A stretch of 9,843 nucleotides of DNA from NCBI GenBank assembly GCA_007134725.1, contig SLKF01000141.1:1-9843 (forward strand), given 5' to 3'. Shown here one piece after another: positions 1 through 6,789 of this stretch. Made by a program: the position numbers and the translations under genes. Position 1 is the first letter of the stretch; every line of letters starts with the position of its first letter. The notes below the pieces were generated by a model. It saw only the letters and a program-made list of their open reading frames with translations. It was not told where the DNA came from and ran no database searches. This DNA comes from Clostridiales bacterium. GTDB lineage: Bacteria; Bacillota; Clostridia; Peptostreptococcales; T1SED10-28.

Positions 1-114
1 CTCCTCCACATGATGTACCAGCTCATCCCATAAGGATTTCCCCTCCCCGATATATTCTCTTATCTCTTCCGTAGTGGGCATCCTTTCTGAATTAAATGCT
101 TCATGCCATTTCAT
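1..114 (-). CDS. DUF3788-like protein, N-terminal part (runs off the window)
   Basis: Only the first 38 codons are inside the window; the frame is open to base 1. The start is ATG at 114-112, with a G-rich ribosome binding site (AGGGGG) at about 126-121. A GTG directly before it (117-115) is a less likely alternative. The visible peptide begins MKWHEAFNSE and continues with PTTEEIREYI and LWDEL. The pattern of a W near the start, then PTxxEIxxYI, then LWxxL matches my recollection of the start of DUF3788 family proteins, small soluble bacterial proteins of unknown function. It lies 52 bases downstream of the toroid protein gene on the same strand with no terminator between, so it probably closes or continues the same operon. 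The family call rests on a short N-terminus and is moderate only. Confidence 0.55.
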   Translation of the reverse strand, partial: MKWHEAFNSERMPTTEEIREYIGEGKSLWDELVHHVEE

Positions 115-166
115 CACAAAATCCCCCTTTCCTATATCAATTTAGACCTTGAATTTCCTAGGTCAA

Positions 167-1126
167 CTACTGCTTCATCACGTTATCTCCCACTGTTCTC
201 CCAAAATATTCCAATACCCGCAGGGCTCGTAATGTGTTCCAACGACTTGCTTTTCCAGCTTGTTCCATCTTAAAGTGGTCGGCAGATCCGGGATAAGGTG
301 CAGGTACTTTCCACCGACCATCCTTTGTGCGTTTCTTGTAAACTACTTCCAGTGCTTCCTGCATTCTTTCATCGTAGGGCGCCTCCGCTTTACGAAAATA
401 CTCCAGTGCTCGCAGGATATCGTATTTCCACCGGGTGGGATAAGCTATGCGCAGCATGGCAGGATGAATGACTTCTCCGGTTTTATCGGATCGGAACAAA
501 TGATGTTGTAGGAGAAATTCACGGGCTTCCCTTTCAATGATTATCAACGCTTCACGCCTATAGCTATACCCTTGGATGAGGTATTCCATGATTCCCTCCA
601 GCGTATTAATGGTTGTATGCATGGAACTGTGTTTCGCCCCATATCGGTTAAGCAGACAATTAAATCCACCGTCTTTCATCTGTTGGCTTATTACAAAATC
701 CACGACGGATTTTATTTTCTCTTCTTCTATCCCAAAATAGCAGGCATAATTCAAGAACATCCCATTGATGCACAGATCACTTTCCACCACACCAACAAAG
801 CCGTTGATGCCACCATCCACACCTTTTTCGGTTTCTACAACAAGATTCAATGCCTTCGCAATTTCTGTAGTGCTTGGGGCACATAGATTTCTCAAATCAA
901 GCAGGGTGTAATTGGTCGAGGTCCATTTCGGCTGATAAAAAGCTTTCCCCCAATGACCTTCCGGCTTTTGTCTTTTAAGAAACTCATGTCCCCAGCCTTC
1001 TGTGGCGATCCTTTTCTTTAGGGGACTTAACACCTTTGTTTCTGATTTTAATAAATCCCGGTGTGTCTGATACTGTATGGATACATCCCCTTCAAGCAAC
1101 CAATTGATGATCTCTTTTTTTTCCAT
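167..1126 (-). CDS. Alpha/alpha-toroid (squalene-cyclase/prenyltransferase-like) protein, function unknown
   Basis: This is a 319-residue soluble protein with no signal peptide or membrane segment. The start is ATG at 1126-1124, preceded by AAAGGAGG at 1140-1133. It carries QW-like repeats typical of the terpenoid cyclase / protein prenyltransferase alpha-alpha toroid fold: QKPEGHWG (residues 53-60), QQMKDGGFNC (148-157) and KRTKDGRWKV (265-274). Each is followed by helix-forming sequence. It is about half the length of a true squalene-hopene cyclase, and no DxDD protonation motif is visible, so cyclase activity should not be assumed. Such short toroid proteins are often labelled squalene cyclase in clostridial genomes on fold alone. 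The gene starts 31 bases after the rarD-like gene and is probably co-transcribed with it. Fold assignment is fairly secure; substrate and role are unknown. Confidence 0.75.
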   Translation of the reverse strand: MEKKEIINWLLEGDVSIQYQTHRDLLKSETKVLSPLKKRIATEGWGHEFLKRQKPEGHWGKAFYQPKWTSTNYTLLDLRNLCAPSTTEIAKALNLVVETEKGVDGGINGFVGVVESDLCINGMFLNYACYFGIEEEKIKSVVDFVISQQMKDGGFNCLLNRYGAKHSSMHTTINTLEGIMEYLIQGYSYRREALIIIEREAREFLLQHHLFRSDKTGEVIHPAMLRIAYPTRWKYDILRALEYFRKAEAPYDERMQEALEVVYKKRTKDGRWKVPAPYPGSADHFKMEQAGKASRWNTLRALRVLEYFGRTVGDNVMKQ

Positions 1127-1157
1127 GATCCCCCTCCTTTACGGGCTTTGTGGATTT

Positions 1158-2090
1158 TCAAATAGCTTTTTCCCTGATTTCCTTGTTCTTTTCTTTTTGC
1201 ACTCCGGTCATGGCAATGGTATAAATGATCAGTGCCGCCCAGATAAAACAGAAGCTGATCAGATGAATTACGGTAAATTCCTCTTTGAAGAGGAATACCC
1301 CAAGGAAAAAACTAATTGTAGGGGCGATGTACTGCATAAACCCGATGGTGGAGAACTCCACCAATTGGGTGCATTTTGCAAACCAGAGCAGAGGCGTTGC
1401 CGTTATCACTCCGGAAAGCATCAAGAGAAGCATCATAGGTGTGGGAATGGCAAAGAAGCTTCCTACCCCGGTTCCCTGAAGATAACCCAGGTAAAGAAGT
1501 GCGATCGGCGTAATCACCAAGGTCTCCAGTGCCAGACCCGTGACGGCATCCACCGCGAGAACTTTTTTTACCAGTCCGTAAAAAGCAAAGGTAACCGCCA
1601 GGATCAACGCCACCCAGGGGACCTGTCCGTACTGGATCGTAAGGAGGATGACACCGATGGTAGCCAACATAAGGGCCATGGTTTTTTTCTTATTGAATCG
1701 TTCTTTAAAGACGATCATGCTAAGAAGGGATACCACTAAGGGGTTGATATAATATCCAAGACTTGCCTGAAGGACAAAATTTGAATTCACAGCCCAGATA
1801 TAGGTAAACCAGTTCACACTGATTAACACGGCGGCCATCAGAATAAGCTTAAGTTGTCTTTTGTTCTTTAATACCACTTTAAGGGTTTGATAATCTCCTT
1901 TGATCACCAAAAGAAGCGATACGAATACAAAGGACCAAGTGATCCGATGGGCAAGAATTTCCAAGGCGGGAATTTGATTTAAGAGCTTCCAGTACACCGG
2001 AAGACTTCCCCAAACAATAAAGGCCAGGGCCCCGAACAATACCCCGATATTTTTTTCCCGACTACTGATTGCTTTTGACTGATTATCCAT
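1158..2090 (-). CDS. rarD: RarD-type EamA/DMT family transporter
   Basis: This is an integral membrane protein of about 310 residues with roughly ten hydrophobic segments, as expected for drug/metabolite transporters built from two EamA repeats. The N-terminal stretch GVLFGALAFIVWGSLPVYWK, followed by a helix containing LAHRITWS, is the signature of the RarD subfamily. The E. coli member is named for chloramphenicol sensitivity; its true substrate is not settled. The open frame also has a GTG at 2099, but AAGGAA lies only 4 bases before it. The ATG at 2090 has GGGTGA about 5 bases upstream and gives the usual RarD N-terminus, so I prefer it. The gene follows the CPBP protease gene by about 64-73 bases and precedes the toroid gene by 31. 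Family confident, start less so, substrate unknown. Confidence 0.88.
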   Translation of the reverse strand: MDNQSKAISSREKNIGVLFGALAFIVWGSLPVYWKLLNQIPALEILAHRITWSFVFVSLLLVIKGDYQTLKVVLKNKRQLKLILMAAVLISVNWFTYIWAVNSNFVLQASLGYYINPLVVSLLSMIVFKERFNKKKTMALMLATIGVILLTIQYGQVPWVALILAVTFAFYGLVKKVLAVDAVTGLALETLVITPIALLYLGYLQGTGVGSFFAIPTPMMLLLMLSGVITATPLLWFAKCTQLVEFSTIGFMQYIAPTISFFLGVFLFKEEFTVIHLISFCFIWAALIIYTIAMTGVQKEKNKEIREKAI

Positions 2091-2163
2091 CTGCTTCACC
2101 CGTTTCCTTATATTTTATGAGCCATCAATAATGAACCTGCTCTTTTCGTTGCGTTTTCCCTTC

Positions 2164-2883
2164 TTATTGTAATATGAATGATAAAACAATGGTTGTACCA
2201 ACCATTAAGACATTGCTGAAACTATGCATGATCATGGGATAATACATACTGCCGCTTTTTTCGTAGCAGATCCCATAAAAAATACCCAGGACAAAGGCCA
2301 ACACCAATTGCATTGTAACAAAAGAGACTTCAAAGGGGGCAAAGGAAAAGCGCATATGAGCCATGGCAAAAACAATGGCGGCGACAATATTTGCAGCGCT
2401 GATATGACCTTTGAAACCTTTGCCTTTCAATATCAAGGCAAAAAGAGTGATGGCAAAGGCCCGAAAAATCAATTCTTCAGAGGGTCCGGATAAGAATAGT
2501 TGAAAACTCATATAGCCAATAATATTCGTTCCGGTCAAGGGAAACTGAAAAGGTTGAAACCCATTACCCAATAGGATAAATGCAAAAGCCCCAATGTTGT
2601 AAATGGTGAAATACTTAAAAAACTTCAGAGTGATCCTCCTGCCTGCCAACTTGTCTCCCCAGTGGAAGCCAAAGTCCAAACCGTAGATTTTTCCAAGAAT
2701 CACCATGATGGGGAGAAACACAAGAGCTTGAAAGATATGATGGATAGAAATCCAGGCATAAGAACCATCAGGATCGATGGAAGAATAGTCAAACAGGTCG
2801 GCAAAGGAACCTGCAAGACGTGGGATATAAAGCATGAAAACAGACAAAATGGCAACATAAAAGATCTTTTTCACTATTCTCAT
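2164..2883 (-). CDS. CPBP family intramembrane metalloprotease (CAAX protease/Abi-like)
   Basis: This is a 239-residue polytopic membrane protein. The start is ATG at 2883-2881, with GAGGAGG five bases upstream. The family's three conserved motifs are present in order: EELIFR (residues 136-141, the EExxxR glutamates and arginine), FAMAHMRF (172-179, FxxxH with His176) and HSFSN (220-224, HxxxN). These residues form the presumed metal-dependent active site inside the membrane, and all are intact, so the protein should be catalytically competent. Known relatives include Rce1-type CAAX proteases and bacteriocin self-immunity proteins. No prenylated substrate or bacteriocin gene is visible here, so the target is unknown. 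It is the first gene of the left-hand operon, behind an extended -10 promoter at 2913-2921. The family call is firm. Confidence 0.9.
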   Translation of the reverse strand: MRIVKKIFYVAILSVFMLYIPRLAGSFADLFDYSSIDPDGSYAWISIHHIFQALVFLPIMVILGKIYGLDFGFHWGDKLAGRRITLKFFKYFTIYNIGAFAFILLGNGFQPFQFPLTGTNIIGYMSFQLFLSGPSEELIFRAFAITLFALILKGKGFKGHISAANIVAAIVFAMAHMRFSFAPFEVSFVTMQLVLAFVLGIFYGICYEKSGSMYYPMIMHSFSNVLMVGTTIVLSFILQ

Positions 2884-2912
2884 AGAGGCCTCCTCGAAGA
2901 ATTTATAGGTTA

Positions 2913-2921
2913 ATTATACCA
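2913..2921 (-). promoter_or_regulatory. Extended -10 promoter for the CPBP-rarD-toroid operon
   Basis: On the minus strand the sequence reads TGGTATAAT, a perfect extended -10 element (TGnTATAAT). No good -35 is seen at 16-18 bases; the best upstream matches, TTGAAT and TTGTGA, are wrongly spaced, which is tolerable for an extended -10 promoter. Transcription would begin near 2906, leaving a leader of about 23 bases that contains the GAGGAGG ribosome binding site. It lies downstream of the polyphosphate operon terminator, supporting two separate transcription units. Confidence 0.55.
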
Positions 2922-2980
2922 TTCGCCTATTCACAATACCATTCAACATTTACTTCTCAAATAGTTTATTTTCTAGACGA

Positions 2981-3016
2981 AGGGACAGCAGACAGAGGGA
3001 TAGCTGCCCTCTTTTT
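2981..3016 (+). repeat. GC-rich hairpin with a T run, possible plus-strand terminator or degenerate intergenic repeat
   Basis: AGGGACAGC (2981-2989) can pair with GCTGCCCT (3003-3010) with one bulged A. Alternatively AGAGGG (2994-2999) can pair with CCCTCT (3007-3012). Five T residues follow at 3012-3016. AGGGACAG and AGGGATAG also form a short direct repeat. On the plus strand this resembles an intrinsic terminator, yet no plus-strand gene lies upstream. On the minus strand it sits between the polyphosphate operon terminator and the CPBP promoter and lacks a T run. Its role is uncertain. Confidence 0.4.
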
Positions 3017-3023
3017 CATCCTT

Positions 3024-3066
3024 AAAAAAGCCCCCTTTTTTTATCATAAGATAAAGAAAAAGGGGG
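3024..3066 (-). terminator. Intrinsic terminator of the polyphosphate operon
   Basis: On the minus strand CCCCCTTTTT (3066-3057) pairs perfectly with AAAAAGGGGG (3040-3031) across a 16-base A/T-rich loop. A C and six T residues (3029-3024) follow. The structure starts 14 bases after the ppx1 stop codon. It has a 10-bp stem and a strong U tract in the transcript, so it should end transcription of the CHAD-ppx2-ppk1-ppx1 unit. The A/T half of the stem could also allow weaker termination in the opposite direction. Confidence 0.9.
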
Positions 3067-3080
3067 TTGAGTAGCTGTTG

Positions 3081-4598
3081 CTATACGATATAAAGCGATC
3101 GTCCATAGATTTTTTTAAAGTCTTTATCAAACTTCATGGCACTGCTGATTTCCAGTTCCGAGGTGGTGGTTGATTTGACCATGATCTGAACATCCTCTTC
3201 CGTAATGTAACAATTCAATCCTTCTATACTGCCGTATTCGCTTCGGTCAAGTTTTTCCGCAATTTTAAGGAAAATACTCATTTTTTCTACTTTTTTCATA
3301 TCTTCTTCATTCACCAGCATATGGTAATCCCGCCAATCCTTTTTCAGACTATTTTCTCTGTGGGACCCTACCAAGAAGGCTACCATCACCCGTTGCCGAT
3401 TGCTCAATCCATGAATTCTGGCATTCAAGCTAAGATAAAACCCGTGCTTGTGATGGTTATAGTAATCGATACTCATGCCTAAATCGTGGATTAATGCGGC
3501 GACAGCCAAGAGCTTTCGCTCATCCAAACCCAAATTATGAAGTTCAACGGTCTGATCATACAGTGCCAGGGCCAAGGTTTTCACTCGATAACAGTGTTTT
3601 TCGTTCATTCCAAAGTTTTTGATGATATTGTCTATGGAATCAAACAATACATCTTCCAAAACCGGTTTAGGATAACGGATTTCTTTTAGATACTGTTCAT
3701 AAAAAAGCCCTTCCCTTAAGCCGTTACCACTTATAATCAGCTGCTTGGCCTTTAGTTTTTTCATCAATGAATGCACCGGTGCCAAGCCGGCGGCAATAAG
3801 ATCCGCCCGTTCCTTATTAACACCGGAGATCTTTCGGATTTCCTGAACCGTACCCGAGGTTACTTGTCCATAGGCATCTTCCACTTCTTTTATGGTCATT
3901 TGATAATTATGAAGACTTTCCAGAGGAAAATCAATTCGATGCTTATCCATTTTCGCCAAGGTTCGAATGGTCCCTCCAATACCTATTACAGGATAGTTTT
4001 CCAGAGAAGTTAGCCAGTCCAGTTTATCCATTTCCTTTGCAATGAAATCTTCCACCTGCTGTACTTTTTCCTTGGTGATCACTTCTCTGCCGATAAATCT
4101 TTCCGTTAAGGTAACCGCTCCAAAATCAAAAGAAACCAATTCTTTTTTCTGATTATCCTCTATCCAGGTAATTTCCGTACTGCCTCCACCGATATCAATT
4201 GTAACTCCCCGTTCCACCGGCAGGGTATTCACAACGCCTAAGTAACCATAATAGGCCTCTTCTTCACCGGTGATTACCCTAAATTGAAAACCGGTTTCCA
4301 AGGCCACTTTTTCAAGAAACTCTTTTTGATTAGCGGCAATACGGACCGCAGCCGTGGCCACGGGAATGATGTGGTCCACTTGATGGACCTTAATCAGTTT
4401 CAAAAAAAGTTGCAAAGTGTTCATGGTTCTTTTTATCGGTAGGGGTTTTAGGGTTTTTTCGTCCCCCATGTTCTGGCTTAGGCGCACCATATCCTTTACT
4501 TCGTCCAACAATTTATAGGATCCGTCTTCAAATACTTTCATCAAAAGCATCCGTACCGAGTTGGATCCCAGGTCGATAATAGCAATTTTTTGGCTCAT
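3081..4598 (-). CDS. ppx: Exopolyphosphatase, Ppx/GppA family with C-terminal HD domain (canonical copy)
   Basis: This cytoplasmic protein of about 505 residues should release phosphate from polyphosphate chain ends and/or act on pppGpp. The ASKHA-fold Ppx/GppA domain is intact: DLGSNS phosphate-binding loop (residues 9-14), ATAAVR (81-86), ITGEEEA (109-115) holding the glutamate equivalent to E. coli Ppx Glu121, and DIGGGSTE (135-142) holding the equivalents of Asp143 and Glu150. GIGGTIRTLAK and SGNGLREG follow. The C-terminal HD-like domain has LIHDLG (His371-Asp372) and a downstream YNHHKHG cluster. I chose ATG at 4598 because AAAGGA (4611-4606) is then seven bases away; an ATG two codons earlier (4604) is only one base from it. 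The gene begins 28 bases after the ppk1 stop codon and is last in the operon, before the terminator. Polyphosphatase versus pppGpp phosphatase activity cannot be separated from sequence alone. Confidence 0.92.
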   Translation of the reverse strand: MSQKIAIIDLGSNSVRMLLMKVFEDGSYKLLDEVKDMVRLSQNMGDEKTLKPLPIKRTMNTLQLFLKLIKVHQVDHIIPVATAAVRIAANQKEFLEKVALETGFQFRVITGEEEAYYGYLGVVNTLPVERGVTIDIGGGSTEITWIEDNQKKELVSFDFGAVTLTERFIGREVITKEKVQQVEDFIAKEMDKLDWLTSLENYPVIGIGGTIRTLAKMDKHRIDFPLESLHNYQMTIKEVEDAYGQVTSGTVQEIRKISGVNKERADLIAAGLAPVHSLMKKLKAKQLIISGNGLREGLFYEQYLKEIRYPKPVLEDVLFDSIDNIIKNFGMNEKHCYRVKTLALALYDQTVELHNLGLDERKLLAVAALIHDLGMSIDYYNHHKHGFYLSLNARIHGLSNRQRVMVAFLVGSHRENSLKKDWRDYHMLVNEEDMKKVEKMSIFLKIAEKLDRSEYGSIEGLNCYITEEDVQIMVKSTTTSELEISSAMKFDKDFKKIYGRSLYIV

Positions 4599-4626
4599 AG
4601 TCATATCCTTTCATCGATCATCGGGT

Positions 4627-6789
4627 CTATTGGTCCGGTGAACCCTTCTTAGACAAAATGGGTTCACCGACCTTCCTATTTTTTTCTTTCTTCCAAGCCG
4701 CCATGGCTTGTTCCATAGCCTGTTTACGGAAGGTACTTTGGGCTTCGATTTTCCCCTTCCCCCGACGGTCCACGGATTTGTAGGAACCATCGGATTGCAA
4801 GATACGGGTTTTCATGGTATCGGCGAAAAGGATCTTTAAGATCTCCACCACCCGTTTTTTTATCGGCTTGTGCTCTATTTCAAACATCAGCTCAATTCTT
4901 CGATTCAAGTTTCGAGTCATCCAATCCGCGCTGGAAAGATAGACATTTTCCTCCCCGTCATTATAAAAATAGTATATCCGGGGATGTTCCAAAAAACGTC
5001 CCACAATACTGTGTACTACAATATTTTCACTGATACCGGGAATCCCGGGACGGAGACAGCAAATGCCTCGAACCAGCAATTGAATCTTTACGCCGGCCTT
5101 GGATGCATCGTATAATTCCGAAATAATTTGGGGATCAACCAAGGAATTCATCTGTGCCATAATCCCGGCTTTTTTTCCCTGTCGGGCATTTTTTGCTTCC
5201 CGTCGTATCAAGCGATTAAAAGTTTCCCGAAGGTTCAGCGGGGCCACACTGAGCTTGTGTAAATCCGGGGGCTGGGAGTAGCCGGTCAGCATATTGAAAA
5301 ATGCCGAAGCTTCAGCGCCAAAGTGTTCATTACTGGTAAGTAGACCCATATCCGTATATACTTTAGCCGTACTGTCATTATAGTTCCCGGTTCCTAAATG
5401 AAGGTATCTTTTGATTCGCCCCTCCTCATTACGCACCACCAAAAGAATTTTCGAATGGGTTTTTAGTCCCTCCAGTCCATAAATAACGTGACATCCTGCT
5501 TTTTCCAGTTTTTTAGCCCATTGAATGTTGTTTTCTTCGTCAAAGCGTGCCATTACCTCCAGAAGTACCGTCACTTGTTTTCCCGCATCCGCTGCATCGA
5601 CCAAGGCTTGAATAATGGGAGAATCCCCGCTGACCCGGTAAAGAGTCTGTTTTATAGCAAGAACATCAGGATCCTCGGCGGCTTCCCGGACAAAACGAAC
5701 CACGGGCTCAAAACTTTCATAGGGATGAAATAGCAGTCGATCTTCCCTGTCAATAATCTTAAATATACTCTCATTACTCTGGAAGGCTTCCGGGATTGCA
5801 GGATGCGCCTCTTCAAACTTGAGGTGCTCACATCCTTCCATTGCATAAGTCTTCATAAGAAAGCTGAGATCAAGAGGGCCGGTTATAGAATATATTTCCC
5901 CTTTATGAATCTTAAGAACCTCTTGAAGATAGTCCAATAAAAAGGAATCCATCCCCTTGTCCACTTCCAGACGAATGGCATCGCCCCACCGTCGTTGTTT
6001 AATGGATTTTTCAATTTCCATCAAAAGGTCTTTCACTTCCTCCTCCTCAAAGGCAAGATCCGCATTACGGGTAATACGATAGGGAGAGGCCGCTATTACC
6101 TGATGGCTTGAAAACAATCGATGAGCAAATAATATGATGATCTCTTCCAGCATTATGAAAGCTCTTCCCCCGGTTTCCATAGGAATCCGAACCAATCGGG
6201 GCATTACGGAAGGAACCTGGACCGTGGCAAAAGTCGGGGAATTTTGGTTCTTCTCCTTTACCAGCATGGCAATGTTTAAACTTCGATTCATGATAAGGGG
6301 AAAAGGACGGTTTTTATCCACGGCCATGGGGGTCAATACGGGATAAATCAATTTTTCAAAGTAGTCCTTTAAATAATCCTGTTGTTTTCTTGTAATCATA
6401 CTTCGGCGAAGAATTCGAAAGTTTTCTTTCTTAAGCATTGGAATCAGCCCTTTGCTAAAGGCATTGTGCTCCTCCTTTACCATCCGGTGAACACGAATAG
6501 CAATCTGCTTCAGCTGATTTTTGGGTGTCAGTCCCGAAGGGTCCGGTTTATCGTATCCCGCATTCACTTGATCCTTTAAGGAGGCAACCCTTACCATAAA
6601 AAATTCATCCAAATTGGAACTGACAATGGCAAAAAATTTTAGCCGTTCAAATAATGGATTTCTTTTGTCCTTAGCCTCTTCCAGGACTCGATGGTTAAAT
6701 TCTAACCAGCTCAGCTCTCGATTGAAAAAATGTTCAAAGCTGTAGTTATGGAGGTTTTTTTCATTTTCTTTCGGCAGCTTAAGTTCCAT
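4627..6789 (-). CDS. ppk1: Polyphosphate kinase 1
   Basis: This 720-residue enzyme reversibly transfers the ATP gamma-phosphate to a growing polyphosphate chain through a phospho-histidine intermediate. All landmarks are present. The N-terminal domain has NRELSWLEFN (23-32) and SSNLDEFFMVRV (57-68). The phospholipase-D-like C-terminal domains have AIKQTLYR (378-385), ARFDEENN (414-421), KTHSK with the phosphorylated His445, HLGTGNYN (464-471) and FLEHPRIYYF with His602. Residues 385, 415, 445 and 602 correspond to E. coli Arg375, Arg405, His435 and His592 at a constant offset of ten, so the enzyme should be active. The tail after about 665 is basic and poorly conserved. The start ATG (6789-6787) lies inside the end of ppx2, 10 bases after GGAGG (6804-6800), and the two frames overlap by 11 bases. 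It sits between two Ppx/GppA genes. Confidence 0.97.
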   Translation of the reverse strand: MELKLPKENEKNLHNYSFEHFFNRELSWLEFNHRVLEEAKDKRNPLFERLKFFAIVSSNLDEFFMVRVASLKDQVNAGYDKPDPSGLTPKNQLKQIAIRVHRMVKEEHNAFSKGLIPMLKKENFRILRRSMITRKQQDYLKDYFEKLIYPVLTPMAVDKNRPFPLIMNRSLNIAMLVKEKNQNSPTFATVQVPSVMPRLVRIPMETGGRAFIMLEEIIILFAHRLFSSHQVIAASPYRITRNADLAFEEEEVKDLLMEIEKSIKQRRWGDAIRLEVDKGMDSFLLDYLQEVLKIHKGEIYSITGPLDLSFLMKTYAMEGCEHLKFEEAHPAIPEAFQSNESIFKIIDREDRLLFHPYESFEPVVRFVREAAEDPDVLAIKQTLYRVSGDSPIIQALVDAADAGKQVTVLLEVMARFDEENNIQWAKKLEKAGCHVIYGLEGLKTHSKILLVVRNEEGRIKRYLHLGTGNYNDSTAKVYTDMGLLTSNEHFGAEASAFFNMLTGYSQPPDLHKLSVAPLNLRETFNRLIRREAKNARQGKKAGIMAQMNSLVDPQIISELYDASKAGVKIQLLVRGICCLRPGIPGISENIVVHSIVGRFLEHPRIYYFYNDGEENVYLSSADWMTRNLNRRIELMFEIEHKPIKKRVVEILKILFADTMKTRILQSDGSYKSVDRRGKGKIEAQSTFRKQAMEQAMAAWKKEKNRKVGEPILSKKGSPDQ

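Noticed and set aside
1077..1739. A 220-codon open frame on the plus strand opposite the rarD-like gene
   Set aside because: It has no ribosome binding site, a hydrophilic composition without recognisable motifs, and lies wholly antisense to clear genes.
2091..2099. GTG start for the rarD-like gene at 2099
   Set aside because: The nearest purine-rich site is only 4 bases away; the ATG at 2090 has better spacing and yields the usual family N-terminus. It is not fully excluded.
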